Part shown: positions 54,925 to 64,000 of the stretch, in pieces | Layout of the letters: each line of letters begins with the position of its first letter | Numbering within the stretch: the stretch's first letter is position 1 | Assembly: GCA_963704855.1 (NCBI GenBank) | Contig: CAVPHY010000028.1 | Span: 1,240,001 to 1,304,000 of the forward strand | Direction of reading: 5' to 3' | Length of the DNA stretch: 64,000 bases | Source of the DNA: SZUA-36 sp963704855 | GTDB taxonomy: Bacteria; Pseudomonadota; Gammaproteobacteria; Xanthomonadales; SZUA-36 | Notes under the pieces: model-generated | Databases searched by the model: none | Told to the model about the DNA's origin: nothing | The model's input: only the letters and a program-made list of their open reading frames with translations | Made by a program: the position numbers and the translations under genes

Positions 54925-55722
54925 GTGCTTGCTATTTATGAGAACACAGCCCGATGCCTTGCAATACCTTCGCCTGAAGAGAAGTGTGCCGCCGTCACGC
55001 ATTTGTGGCTGGCGGTACAGGCTGACGACTTCGAGTTTGACCACGCTGCACCGGTCACCCCGATCGGTGTAGCGGGTCACCCGCCCAAACCCGAGCTTGT
55101 TGCACCGGCAAAACTCCGCCGTCGCAGGCTGGGAAGTGAAGAGGGCCGTGCCGCACTGGTGCACGCTGTCACACACATCGAATTTAACGCCATCAACCTT
55201 GCCCTGGATGCAGCCTATCGCTTCCGCGATATGCCGCCAGGGTATTACAACGACTGGATCTCCGTTGCGGCCGATGAGGCCCGGCATTTTCAGTTGCTAT
55301 CCGCACGCCTGCAGTCCATGGGTTTCAAATACGGTGATTTTCCTGCGCATAACGGCTTATGGGAAATGGCCCAGCGCACGGCAGATGACTGTCTGAAGCG
55401 TATGGCGCTGGTTCCCAGGGTGCTGGAGGCGCGCGGGTTGGATGTGACCCCCGGTATGATTGAAAGGTTAAAATCCGCCGGCGACCCCGAGACCGTCGCT
55501 ATACTGGAAATTATCCTCGAAGAAGAAGTCCGCCACGTGGAGATCGGCAGTTACTGGTTCCGGTATTGCTGCGAACAGCGTGGGTTGGAGCCCGAAGCTG
55601 TTTTCCTCGACCTGCTGAAGGAATATTTTACCGGTACGGTCCGGGGGCCTTTCAATATGGATGCACGTTTGAAGGCCGGTTTCACGCAACGTGAAATGGA
55701 TGCGATCTCGGCTCTTTATTAG
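54925..55722 (+). CDS. DUF455 family ferritin-like protein
   Basis: A 265-residue protein starting with GTG. The family core RRRLGSEEGRAALVHA and ALVPRVLEARGLDVTPGM is clear. Glu/His pairs in HIEFNAI, DEARHF and EEEVRHVEIG look like a diiron carboxylate site. Related ferritin-like proteins act in RNA modification, but no activity is established for DUF455. It follows icd by 14 bases. Confidence 0.88.
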   Translation: MLAIYENTARCLAIPSPEEKCAAVTHLWLAVQADDFEFDHAAPVTPIGVAGHPPKPELVAPAKLRRRRLGSEEGRAALVHAVTHIEFNAINLALDAAYRFRDMPPGYYNDWISVAADEARHFQLLSARLQSMGFKYGDFPAHNGLWEMAQRTADDCLKRMALVPRVLEARGLDVTPGMIERLKSAGDPETVAILEIILEEEVRHVEIGSYWFRYCCEQRGLEPEAVFLDLLKEYFTGTVRGPFNMDARLKAGFTQREMDAISALY

Positions 55723-55803
55723 CCATTTCCACTGCAGGTGAATGGTGCTGCATGGCCTTGGCGCCCACACAGAGAATGAATCAGCAGCACAAAATAAGTG
55801 CTT

Positions 55804-56525
55804 TTAGTAAAGAGAAGATAACTCGTAATCGCCAGCTTGCACTCTCAGGACACTGCCTTGCGTATACCAGTCGCCCAGTACAATTCGCTGTGCGTTTTGG
55901 CCATTGATTTCCAGGTCATGCACGGCAGGGCGGTGGGTGTGGCCGTGGATCATCCTCAGCACGTCATGACGCTCAAATGCCTGCCTAACCTCCCCGGGGT
56001 TAACGTCCATGATATCCATGCCGACATTGCCCTTGTGCTCGGCGCTGGCATCGCGGGCTTGCAGGGCGATCTGCAGGCGTTCCTGGGGGCTTTGCGTGAG
56101 GAATTCCTGTTGCCAGGACGGGTTGCGCACGAGTGTACGGAATTGCTGATAGGCAATGTCATCCGTGCACAGGCTGTCGCCGTGCATCAAGCAATACCCT
56201 TTCACCGTAAAGATCTGCCACGTGTTCTTCAGGTAGAGCGTTCCAGTCCGGCCTGTTTCGCATAGCCATCCTGCAGCAGGAAATCGCGGTTGCCGTGCAT
56301 GAAATAGCAGGGCACGCCCTTGTCTGCCAGGCGGGACAAGGCGCCGGCAACCTCGATTGAACATTTTGATGGCACATCATCGCCCAGCCAGAATTCAAAC
56401 AGATCCCCAAGGATATAAAGGGCGTCTGCAATGACGGCCTCATCCTGCAGAAACTTCAACAGCAACGCAGTCGTTTCCGGCCTGCGGTCGTCGAGGTGCA
56501 AATCTGATATGAAAAGTGTGGGCAT
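55804..56525 (-). CDS. lpxH: UDP-2,3-diacylglucosamine diphosphatase LpxH, two frameshifts
   Basis: About 240 residues when joined. It cleaves the pyrophosphate of UDP-diacylglucosamine in lipid A synthesis. Segment one has the metal motifs SDLHLDD, GDLFEFWLGDD and HGNRDFLL, and runs to GLER. An extra base near 56240 hides LPEEHVADLYGERVLL, and another near 56190 (CTTGATG for CTGATG) moves to MHGDSLCTDD. The end carries HGHTHRPA. Because LpxH is normally essential, two null frameshifts argue strongly for sequencing error. Start ATG 56525. Confidence 0.85.
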
Positions 56526-56544
56526 CGGTGGTTTCTAAGCCAGC

Positions 56545-57130
56545 TCAGTGAACTTCGACTGATTCAATGACAACCGGTCTCAACCGGTACATCCTGCGGC
56601 CCGGTTTCAACAAAACGAATATCATCGACAACGTCCATCCCATCAGTCACACGGCCGAAAACTGTATAGCCCCATGTGCGGGAGTCCTGTTCACCGGTGT
56701 GGTCGAGAGAGCCATTTATCTCCACATTGATGAAAAACTGTGAGGTTGCAGAGTTCACATCATTGGTACGTGCCATGGCAATCGTCCCGCGTGTGTTTTT
56801 CAGACCGTTATTGGCCTCGTTGACGATCGGGTCACGGGTTGGCTTGGGAACGATCCGCACTCCGCTTTCGTCTTCAACACTGGTCATTCCACCACCCTGG
56901 ATCATGAAATGGCTGATAACGCGGTGGAAAATTGTGCCGTCATAAAAACCGTCGTTGGCATATTGCAGGAAGTTTTCAACCGTCTTTGGCGCGTCCTGCG
57001 GATATAACTCCAGCCTGATGTCGCCATGATTGGTGTGCAGTGTTACCTGCGGGTTGCCCGTAACCTGCTGGGCCAAGGCGGCGGACATGCTGAGCAGCAT
57101 TACAGCAACAAGGGAAATCAACTGCTTCAT
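56545..57130 (-). CDS. Periplasmic cyclophilin-type peptidyl-prolyl isomerase
   Basis: A PPIase of about 194 residues with a signal peptide (MKQLISLVAVMLLSMSAALAQ). The cyclophilin core is seen in TIFHRVISHFMIQGGGM and NSATSQFFINV. As sequenced it stops at 56564 with ETGCH. Removing one A near 56586 restores EPVVIESVEVH and a stop at 56545, the usual ending of the family. It lies 19 bases upstream of lpxH in the same direction, a common gene order. Confidence 0.9.
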
Positions 57131-57397
57131 GGTGTAGTTCTCCGTGTGTTTTGATTAAGTTGCGCCCATGATACTGGGCTATTGCCGAGGTATAAAGAAC
57201 CTTCGTTCAGCGCTGTGAAAGATTGCAGTTGGATTGTATTTTCCGGTACGGTTTCATAGCCCACTTCACGGTCGTTTTATGGTAAGATTCTGCACCAGTG
57301 TCGAGAATAAAAATAGCAACAAGATGCTGCATTTGAAATTTCAGAAATATCATTATAAATCATAAACATATGATTCATTCCGGAGAGTATACATTTA

Positions 57398-59974
57398 ATG
57401 GCTGAACTCGCTAAAGAAGTCCTGCAGGTCAACCTCGAAGACGAAATGCGCCAGTCCTATATGGACTATGCGATGAGCGTCATTGTGGGGCGGGCTTTAC
57501 CCGATGTCCGTGATGGCCTGAAACCGGTTCACCGGCGTGTGCTATTCGCCATGAGTGTACTGGGGAATGACTGGAATAAAGCCTACAAAAAATCCGCCCG
57601 CGTGGTGGGTGATGTTATCGGTAAATACCACCCTCACGGTGATTCCGCCGTTTACGACACGATTGTTCGCATGGCACAGCCGTTTGCAATGCGTTACATG
57701 CTGGTGGATGGCCAGGGCAACTTCGGCTCGGTCGACGGTGACGCGGCAGCCGCCATGCGTTATACCGAGGTGCGCATGTCGAAGCTGGCGCATGAACTGC
57801 TGGCCGATCTCGACAAGGAAACGGTTAATTTCGGACCGAACTACGATGAATCGGAATACGAACCGCTGGTTCTGCCAACCCGTGTTCCGGGTTTGCTGAT
57901 CAATGGCTCTGCCGGTATCGCCGTCGGTATGGCTACCAATATACCACCGCATAACCTGAACGAAGTTATCAACGCCACGATTGCACTGATCGAAAACCCG
58001 GATCTTGATATCAACGGTATCATGGAACACTTGCCGGGTCCGGATTTTCCGACCGCGGGTCTGATTAACGGCTCGCAGGGAATACACGACGCTTATCACA
58101 CCGGTCGTGGTCGGATTTACATGCGTGCCGTGACGCATGTCGAAACCAATGAACAAAACGGCAAGAATTCATTGATCGTTACCGAGTTGCCTTACCAGGT
58201 GAACAAGGCCCGTTTACTGGAAAAAATTGCCGAGCTGGTAAAGGACAAGAAGCTTGAAGGTATCACCGAGTTACGCGATGAGTCCGACAAGGACGGTATG
58301 CGGGTTGTCATCGAGTTACGCCGTGGTGAAGTGCCCGAAGTCGTTCTGAATAACCTCTATAAGCAAACCGTGATGCAGAACGTGTTCGGCATCAATATGG
58401 TGGCGTTGGTCAATGGCCAGCCGCGCCTGCTGAATATCAAGGAAATCCTGCATGCCTTCATCGGTCACCGCCGTGAAGTGGTCACCCGGCGCACGCTTTT
58501 TGAGCTGCGCAAGGCACGTAATCGCGCCCATGTGCTCGAAGGCCTGACGGTTGCGCTTGCCAACCTCGATGAATTAATCGAGATGGTCAAGACATCGACC
58601 TCACCGGCAGAAGCCAAGGAACGCCTGTTGGCCAAGTTGTGGGACCCGGGCCTGGTGCGTGCAATGCTGGGGCAGGGTGGCGCAGAGACTTCCCGGCCTG
58701 AAAATCTTGAACCTGAGTTCGGTCTGCAGGATACCGGCTACCAGTTGTCACCGGTACAGGCCCAGGAAATTCTCAATATGCGTCTGCACAGGCTGACCGG
58801 GCTTGAGCAGGAAAAACTGACAACGGAATACGAAGAGATCCTTGGCATCGTAAGGGCCTTGCTGGAAATCCTTTCTGATCCGGAGCGCCTGATGATGGTG
58901 ATCCGCGAAGAACTGGAAGAAATCCTGGAGAAGTATGGTGATACACGCCGTACGGTCATACTCGACAAGATGCTTGATCTCAGCCTTGAAGACCTGATCA
59001 CCGAAGAGGACGTGGTCGTTACCATATCCCATGAGGGTTATGCGAAATCCCAGCCGCTTGGTCGTTACCAGGCGCAACGCCGTGGTGGTAAGGGCAAATC
59101 TGCCACCAAGGTCAAGGAAGAGGATTTCATAGACAAGTTATTTGTTGCCAATACCCACGATACGCTCCTGTGCTTCACGTCACGTGGAAAAATCTACTGG
59201 CTCAAGGTTTACGAACTCCCTCAGGCCAGCCACGTCAGCCGCGGCAAGCCAATCGTCAACCTGCTGCCACTCGAGAAAGACGAGCGTGTCAACGCGGTGC
59301 TGCCGGTGCGTGAGTACTCTGAAGATCTTTTTGTCTTCTTCGCCACCCGTAACGGTATCGTCAAGAAAACCCCGTTGAAGGCTTACAGCAATCAACGCGC
59401 CAACGGAATCTGGGCCATAAACCTGGATGAGGACGACGAACTGGTCAATGTTGAAATTGCCCGTGGCGACAGCGAGGTCATGCTGTTCTCCAGTTCTGGT
59501 AAGTGCATCCGTTTTGCGGAAAAGAATGTCAGCTCGGTCGGCCGCACAGCCAGGGGGGTTATCGGAATACGCCTGAAGAAAGACCAGGAAGTGGTTTCGA
59601 TGCTGGTATTGGGCGAGGGTGATATTCTCACCGTTACCGAACGGGGCTATGGCAAACGCACAAGACCGGAAGAGCATTCGTGCCAGGGCAGGGGCGGACA
59701 AGGTGTTATCGGTATCCAGACTTCGCCACGCAATGGCCGTCTCATTTCGGCCATGCAGGTCACGGATGATGATGACATCATGCTGATTTCCGATTGCGGT
59801 ACGCTGGTCAGAACACACGCCAGGGAAATATCCACGCTGGGGCGTAATACCCAGGGTGTCACACTGATCCGTCTCAGGGAGGATGAGAACCTGGTTGGTC
59901 TCGCCAGGATTCAGGCCGAGGACGAGGAAGAAGGCGGTGAAGAATCAGGCTCAGAAGGTGACGCCCCTGAATAG
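57398..59974 (+). CDS. gyrA: DNA gyrase subunit A
   Basis: An 858-residue type II topoisomerase subunit. Catalytic Tyr122 is in AAMRYTEVR. The quinolone-determining region HPHGDSAVYDT has Ser83 and Asp87, the wild-type, drug-sensitive residues, with E. coli numbering preserved. The GyrA box QRRGGKG opens the C-terminal DNA-wrapping propeller, and the tail is acidic (EDEEEGGEE). It stands alone, with a terminator shared with the convergent peroxiredoxin gene. Confidence 0.98.
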   Translation: MAELAKEVLQVNLEDEMRQSYMDYAMSVIVGRALPDVRDGLKPVHRRVLFAMSVLGNDWNKAYKKSARVVGDVIGKYHPHGDSAVYDTIVRMAQPFAMRYMLVDGQGNFGSVDGDAAAAMRYTEVRMSKLAHELLADLDKETVNFGPNYDESEYEPLVLPTRVPGLLINGSAGIAVGMATNIPPHNLNEVINATIALIENPDLDINGIMEHLPGPDFPTAGLINGSQGIHDAYHTGRGRIYMRAVTHVETNEQNGKNSLIVTELPYQVNKARLLEKIAELVKDKKLEGITELRDESDKDGMRVVIELRRGEVPEVVLNNLYKQTVMQNVFGINMVALVNGQPRLLNIKEILHAFIGHRREVVTRRTLFELRKARNRAHVLEGLTVALANLDELIEMVKTSTSPAEAKERLLAKLWDPGLVRAMLGQGGAETSRPENLEPEFGLQDTGYQLSPVQAQEILNMRLHRLTGLEQEKLTTEYEEILGIVRALLEILSDPERLMMVIREELEEILEKYGDTRRTVILDKMLDLSLEDLITEEDVVVTISHEGYAKSQPLGRYQAQRRGGKGKSATKVKEEDFIDKLFVANTHDTLLCFTSRGKIYWLKVYELPQASHVSRGKPIVNLLPLEKDERVNAVLPVREYSEDLFVFFATRNGIVKKTPLKAYSNQRANGIWAINLDEDDELVNVEIARGDSEVMLFSSSGKCIRFAEKNVSSVGRTARGVIGIRLKKDQEVVSMLVLGEGDILTVTERGYGKRTRPEEHSCQGRGGQGVIGIQTSPRNGRLISAMQVTDDDDIMLISDCGTLVRTHAREISTLGRNTQGVTLIRLREDENLVGLARIQAEDEEEGGEESGSEGDAPE

Positions 59975-59986
59975 GCAATGATGGAT

Positions 59987-60006
59987 GAGCCCGCACCGGC
60001 GGGCTC
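59987..60006. terminator. Terminator hairpin between gyrA and peroxiredoxin
   Basis: GAGCCCGC (59987-59994) and GCGGGCTC (59999-60006) form a perfect 8-bp stem with an ACCG loop, followed by TTCCATTTTAT. The T-run is weak. Confidence 0.65.
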
Positions 60007-60013
60007 TTCCATT

Positions 60014-60493
60014 TTATAAAGCGGCTAAAACCGATTCGGCGGAACTGACCCGGAATTCTCCGGGTGCCTCAATCATCAAATGCGTGACAACACCGTTATC
60101 GGCCACCAGTGCAAAACGTTGCGAACGATGTCCCATGCCAAATGCGGTTGCATCCAGCGCCAGGCCGAGCGCCCTGGCAAAATCGCCGTTTCCATCTGCC
60201 AGCATATCAATACCGGTTGCATTGGCGCTCTTGCCCCATGCATCCATCACGAAGACATCATTGACAGACACGCAGCCAATAGCATCGATCCCCTTGCGCG
60301 TAAACTCATCAGCCAGTTCAACAAAACCGGGAAGGTGGTACGCGGAGCAGGTGGGGGTGAACGCACCGGGCACTGAAAACAGCACCACCTTGCGGCCTTC
60401 AAAATAGGTTTTGGTTGACAGGGGCTGTGGGCCATTGTCGGTCATTTGGCTTAGCACTGCTGACGGAATGCTGTCGCCGATCCGGATGGTCAT
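60014..60493 (-). CDS. Peroxiredoxin (Prx5/glutaredoxin-linked type)
   Basis: A 159-residue thiol peroxidase. The peroxidatic Cys is in PGAFTPTCSAYHLPGF (about residue 49). It is the shorter of two family members in the window. It is convergent with gyrA, and the response regulator gene lies 17 bases upstream in the same direction. Confidence 0.93.
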   Translation of the reverse strand: MTIRIGDSIPSAVLSQMTDNGPQPLSTKTYFEGRKVVLFSVPGAFTPTCSAYHLPGFVELADEFTRKGIDAIGCVSVNDVFVMDAWGKSANATGIDMLADGNGDFARALGLALDATAFGMGHRSQRFALVADNGVVTHLMIEAPGEFRVSSAESVLAAL

Positions 60494-60510
60494 GGGGAGT
60501 TCCTTTAGCT

Positions 60511-60876
60511 TCAGGCCGCAATGGCGTCTGAAATGGCAGTCAATAGTGCTTCAGGGTTTACGGGCTTGGTGACATAGGCGGTGGCGCCCTGGCGCATGCC
60601 CCAGACACGGTCGGCTTCGCCGTCCTTGGTGCTGACAAATATAACCGGAATCCTGCAAGTGACCAGATCTTTGGAGAGTTTTCGGGTTGTCTGGAATCCA
60701 CTCATGCCCGGCATTACAACGTCCATCAGGATCACGTCGGGTATCTCCTGACGGGCGATTTCAAGTGCCTGGTCGCCGTTTTCCGCACTGATAGCTTCAT
60801 GGCCCCAGTTTTCGATCAGACTCTTCAAGGTAAAAACCTGGGAAGGGGAATCATCAACTATCAGTACTTTTGCCAT
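60511..60876 (-). CDS. PilH-like single-domain response regulator
   Basis: A 121-residue receiver domain without an output domain. The phospho-acceptor Asp is in ILMDVVMPGMSGF (about residue 52), the acidic pair VDDSP at the N-terminus and Lys in TKPVN at the end. The sequence is closest to PilH/PilG of the type IV pilus chemosensory pathway. No kinase gene is nearby. It is likely co-transcribed with the peroxiredoxin gene downstream. Confidence 0.88.
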   Translation of the reverse strand: MAKVLIVDDSPSQVFTLKSLIENWGHEAISAENGDQALEIARQEIPDVILMDVVMPGMSGFQTTRKLSKDLVTCRIPVIFVSTKDGEADRVWGMRQGATAYVTKPVNPEALLTAISDAIAA

Positions 60877-60985
60877 TGATACCTATCCTTTATCACGATT
60901 TTTGTCCTTTCAGAATTATGCACCAACTTCGACTAAAAATGCAGCAAACATTCTAGTTGCTGAAAAAAATCGTTAAGGCACTGAG

Positions 60986-61987
60986 TTAAGCAAGCCTGAC
61001 CACGGTTCGTCCCAGTGCGTTACCTTTCATCAATCCTTCAAATGCGCCAGCCAGGTCATCCAGGCCGACCTCGGTGTTGACGATGGTATCGAGGTGTCGG
61101 GGGCGCCACTCGTTGGCGAGACGGTCCCAAAGTATCTTCCTGATGTCATAGGGTGTGTTATTGGAACTGATACCAATCAGGCTGACACCCCGCAGGATCA
61201 GCGGCAGGTTGGTCGCATTCAAGCCGATCCCGCCCGCCATGCCGCAGACTGCGATATTGCCCCACAGGTCTATGACCCGACTGATACCTGCCAGCGTATC
61301 GCCGCCGACACTGTCTATGCAACCTGCCCAGCGAATGGTTTCCAATGGCTTCTGTCCCCAGTGCAGGTCATGGCGCGAAATGCACTGTCTGGCACCCAGA
61401 CCTTCGAGGTAATCAAACTGATCCACTTTACCGGTGATGGCGTGTACCTCGTAACCGGCACTGGTCAGGATATCGATCGCGAAGCTACCAACGCCGCCAC
61501 TTGCCCCGGTTACGACTATGGGCCCGGCTTCCGGTGCCTGGCCAAGTGCTTCCATCCGGTACAGGGAAATTGCCGCGGTAAAACCGGCAGTACCGATACC
61601 CATGGCTTCCCGCGTGGTGATGCCGGCAGGCAACGGAACGACACTGTTGCTGTCGAGCCGCAAAAACTGGCTGTATCCACCGTCGCGTTTTTCCGATAGG
61701 TTGCAACCGGTAACCAGTACTTTGTCGCCGGGTGAGAACCGATTGCATTCTGAGGAGACCACTTCACCGGCGACGTCTATACCACCGACCAGTGGGTAGT
61801 GCTGGAGGATTTTTCCTTTTCCGGTGGCGGCCAGGGCATCCTTATAGTTTATGCCGGACCACTCTCCCCGAATGACAACATCACCTGCACTCAGGTCGTT
61901 GATGCCGATTTTTTCAGTACCGGAACGGTAACCCTCGCCATCGTTATGAATTCGAAATGCTTTGAATGATTCTGGTATTACGGTCAT
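60986..61987 (-). CDS. AcuI/YhdH-type NADPH quinone/acryloyl-CoA reductase
   Basis: A 333-residue zinc-less MDR-family reductase. GTAGFTAAISLYRMEALG and VVTGASGGVGSFAIDIL (NADPH-binding) are typical of the AcuI/YhdH group, which reduces acryloyl-CoA. It lies 23 bases downstream of lpdA in the same direction. In marine bacteria acuI is linked to DMSP breakdown, but nothing else here supports that pathway. Confidence 0.9.
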   Translation of the reverse strand: MTVIPESFKAFRIHNDGEGYRSGTEKIGINDLSAGDVVIRGEWSGINYKDALAATGKGKILQHYPLVGGIDVAGEVVSSECNRFSPGDKVLVTGCNLSEKRDGGYSQFLRLDSNSVVPLPAGITTREAMGIGTAGFTAAISLYRMEALGQAPEAGPIVVTGASGGVGSFAIDILTSAGYEVHAITGKVDQFDYLEGLGARQCISRHDLHWGQKPLETIRWAGCIDSVGGDTLAGISRVIDLWGNIAVCGMAGGIGLNATNLPLILRGVSLIGISSNNTPYDIRKILWDRLANEWRPRHLDTIVNTEVGLDDLAGAFEGLMKGNALGRTVVRLA

Positions 61988-62010
61988 TGGCTTGCCTGCT
62001 CTTTGTGTGT

Positions 62011-63438
62011 TCAGTTACCCCGGTGGATGGCCCGTTTATCAACATGTAAAGCTGCTTCATGAACCGCTTCTGAAAGTGTCGGGTGGGCGTGGACAATACG
62101 GGCCAGATCTTCGCTGGCTCCATGGAATTCCATGGTTACCACACATTCGGCAATCAGTTCCGATGCGCCGGGGCCGATAATGTGTACGCCGAGAATTTCG
62201 TCTGTCACCTCGTCGGCCAGCATTTTGACCATACCGGCCGCGTCACCCATCGCCAGGCCACGGCCGGTCGCTGCGAACGGGAACGATCCGCTGCGGAAGG
62301 CCCTGCCTTCCTCCTTCAGTTGCTGTTCCGTCTTGCCAACCCAGGCGATCTCGGGATCGGTATAAATTACCCATGGAACGGTATCGAAATGGATATGAGC
62401 TGCCTTGCCGGCAATCAGTTCGGCGACTGCGATACCTTCCTCGGAAGCTTTGTGGGCCAGCATCGGGCCACGCACACAATCACCAACCGCCCATACACCG
62501 GGCACGCTGGTCTGCGAGCGTTCATTGACATCGATCTGGCCACGCTCATTCAGCTTCACACCACTGTCATCGGCCAGCAGACCCTCAGTGTAGGGTTTAC
62601 GCCCGACCGCGACCAGCAGCCGGTCAAAGCTGATCTCGCTTTCGCCTTTCTTGTCTTCGAGTTTTACCCTGACTTCGCCATCGCCGACGCTTGCCGACTT
62701 GACCAGTGTGTCGAGGCGGATATCCAGCCCCTGCTGTTTGAACAAGCGCGCCGCCTGCTTGGAGATATCATGATCAGCCGCCGGCAGGAATGACGGCAGT
62801 GCTTCGAGCAGCGTAACTTTTGAGCCAAGACGTTGCCAGACCGAGCCCAGTTCAAGACCGATGACGCCGGCGCCGATCACACCGAGACGTGCGGGAACTT
62901 CCGTCAGATCCAGTGCGCCCTGGTTGTCAATGATGTACTGGTTGTCAAATGTCACATTGGGTATGGCGATCGGTACAGAGCCGGCAGCCAGAATGATGTT
63001 TTGTGCCTCCAGCGTGATTTTCTCCTTAGATGCGTGCGCTGTAAATTCCACCTGGCGATTGGCCAGCAAACGCCCGCGTCCGTGGAATTGTTTTACCTTG
63101 TTGGCCTTGAATAGTTGCGCAACTCCGCCGGTTAATTTGCTTACCACTGAATCCTTCCGGGAAATCATGGTGTTGATGTCGATGCTCGGGTTGGAAACGC
63201 TGATACCATGCGCGGCGTAATCGTGCTGCAAATGATGAAAATGCTTCGAGCTGTCAAGCAGGGCCTTGGACGGAATACAGCCGACATTCAGACAGGTGCC
63301 ACCTAGCGCAGCCTTTCCGTCTTTGCCGGTATTCATGTCAATACAGGCGGTTGTCAAACCAAGCTGTGCAGCCCTTATGGCCGCCACGTAACCGCCTGGG
63401 CCGCCACCGATTACAATTACATCAAATTTTTCAGTCAT
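62011..63438 (-). CDS. lpdA: Dihydrolipoyl dehydrogenase (E3)
   Basis: A 475-residue flavoprotein, E3 of 2-oxo acid dehydrogenase complexes. GGGPGGYVAAIRAAQLG binds FAD, and the redox disulfide is in GGTCLNVGCIPSKALL. The catalytic His/Glu are in HAHPTLSE near the end. ATG 63438 is chosen because it opens directly on the FAD fold; the longer ORF adds five residues. It follows sucB by 22 bases. Confidence 0.95.
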   Translation of the reverse strand: MTEKFDVIVIGGGPGGYVAAIRAAQLGLTTACIDMNTGKDGKAALGGTCLNVGCIPSKALLDSSKHFHHLQHDYAAHGISVSNPSIDINTMISRKDSVVSKLTGGVAQLFKANKVKQFHGRGRLLANRQVEFTAHASKEKITLEAQNIILAAGSVPIAIPNVTFDNQYIIDNQGALDLTEVPARLGVIGAGVIGLELGSVWQRLGSKVTLLEALPSFLPAADHDISKQAARLFKQQGLDIRLDTLVKSASVGDGEVRVKLEDKKGESEISFDRLLVAVGRKPYTEGLLADDSGVKLNERGQIDVNERSQTSVPGVWAVGDCVRGPMLAHKASEEGIAVAELIAGKAAHIHFDTVPWVIYTDPEIAWVGKTEQQLKEEGRAFRSGSFPFAATGRGLAMGDAAGMVKMLADEVTDEILGVHIIGPGASELIAECVVTMEFHGASEDLARIVHAHPTLSEAVHEAALHVDKRAIHRGN

Positions 63439-63460
63439 CTCAACTCGTTCCAATTAGGTG

Positions 63461-64000
63461 TTACAGGTTCAACAGCATGCGTGCCGGGTCTTCCAGCGCG
63501 TCTTTGATCGCGACAAGAAACAACACCGCATCTTTGCCGTCGATGATGCGATGGTCGTAACTCAATGCGATGTACATCATCGGCCGGACTACGATCTCGC
63601 CATTGTCGACCACTGCGCGATCCTTGATGTTGTGCATGCCGAGTATCGCACTCTGCGGCGGATTCAATAACGGTGTGGAAAGCAGCGAGCCAAAGGTGCC
63701 GCCATTGGTAATGGAGAAAGTGCCGCCCTGCAGGTCTTCCAGGGTGATGGAGCCTTCGCGCGCCCGGTTGGCGAACTCCCTGATGCCGAGTTCCGCTTCG
63801 GCCAGGGTCATGAGTTCGGCATTCCGCAGTATGGGCACCATCAGGCCGCGTTCGGTGGATACCGCGATACCGATGTCCTGGTAACCATGGTAAACGATCT
63901 CGTCGCCTTCCAGAGACGCGTTAACGATCGGGTGTTTGCGCAGCGCGGCGCAGACGGCTTTTACAAAGAAGGACATCAGGCCCGAGTTTGACGCCATGCT
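63461..64000 (-). CDS. sucB: Dihydrolipoyllysine succinyltransferase, 2-oxoglutarate dehydrogenase E2 (partial)
   Basis: The C-terminal catalytic part only; the gene continues beyond the right edge. It contains the E2 catalytic motif YDHRIIDGKDAV and FSITNGGTFGSLLSTPLLNPPQ. These mark the succinyltransferase branch and, with lpdA following, the suc operon. The lipoyl and binding domains lie outside the window. Confidence 0.93.
   Translation of the reverse strand, partial: SMASNSGLMSFFVKAVCAALRKHPIVNASLEGDEIVYHGYQDIGIAVSTERGLMVPILRNAELMTLAEAELGIREFANRAREGSITLEDLQGGTFSITNGGTFGSLLSTPLLNPPQSAILGMHNIKDRAVVDNGEIVVRPMMYIALSYDHRIIDGKDAVLFLVAIKDALEDPARMLLNL

Noticed and set aside
55804..56525. lpxH as a genuine pseudogene
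   Set aside because: Both breaks are repaired by removing one base each, all metal motifs remain, and the gene is normally essential.
57629..57661. Quinolone-resistance mutation in gyrA
   Set aside because: Ser83 and Asp87 are both the sensitive, wild-type residues.

Overview
The window looks like a chromosomal segment of a Gram-negative gammaproteobacterium. This is inferred from the gene content: lipid A enzyme lpxH, TonB-dependent receptor, OmpA-type lipoprotein, MsrPQ, divergent tesA/ybbA-type pair, sucB-lpdA, GyrA very close to the E. coli protein, PilH-like regulator and TfpX/TfpZ-type pilin accessory protein. The mix of DUF885 peptidase-like proteins, an M14 carboxypeptidase and a TonB receptor fits a marine/sediment heterotroph, but species cannot be read from the sequence. 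There is no tRNA or rRNA, no CRISPR array and no transposase gene.

Layout. 1-6.2 kb: pirin, NTP/NDP-antiporter-like protein, Tat-exported aldo/keto reductase, M14 peptidase, OmpA lipoprotein. 6.2-9.8 kb: a four-gene minus-strand cassette (kinase-like, propeller-like, a two-domain protein with an NDPK-like C-terminus, sulfotransferase) that looks like a surface-modification island, followed by an intergenic segment with a long inverted repeat. 10.3-20.8 kb: MATE exporter, msrPQ, DUF885, pilin accessory protein, SDR, PLP enzyme with divergent Lrp regulator, a broken porin-like gene. 20.9-21.5 kb: a 23-copy array of a 23-bp repeat. 21.6-33 kb is the most interesting region: deoxynucleoside kinase, PLP decarboxylase, then a signalling run made of a GAF-PP2C phosphatase, an RsbW-like kinase, a STAS antagonist, an ECF sigma factor, a membrane anti-sigma-like protein and a membrane-anchored protein built of about 40 nonapeptide repeats, followed by a metallopeptidase/propeller/barrel protein and a PrsW-family intramembrane protease. 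33-49 kb: peroxiredoxin, DUF885, adenosine deaminase, PhyH, dienelactone hydrolase, TonB receptor, ABC exporter pair, tesA, methyltransferase, acyltransferase, ferredoxin-NADP reductase. 49-64 kb: ung, a SulP-STAS-cNMP-binding fusion, GFA, MAPEG, icd, DUF455, lpxH, PPIase, gyrA, peroxiredoxin, PilH-like regulator, AcuI-like reductase, lpdA and the 3' part of sucB.

A caution runs through the whole window: at least nine loci carry single-base indels, mostly extra bases in short homopolymers, and two of them fall in lpxH, which is normally essential. I read these as residual sequencing errors and annotate the genes across the breaks. One apparent gene fusion (DUF885-adenosine deaminase) is explained the same way. 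The best candidate for something undescribed is the 23.9-33 kb signalling region with its nonapeptide-repeat protein; second come the sulfotransferase cassette, the 23-bp array and the long inverted repeat at 10.0-10.2 kb.
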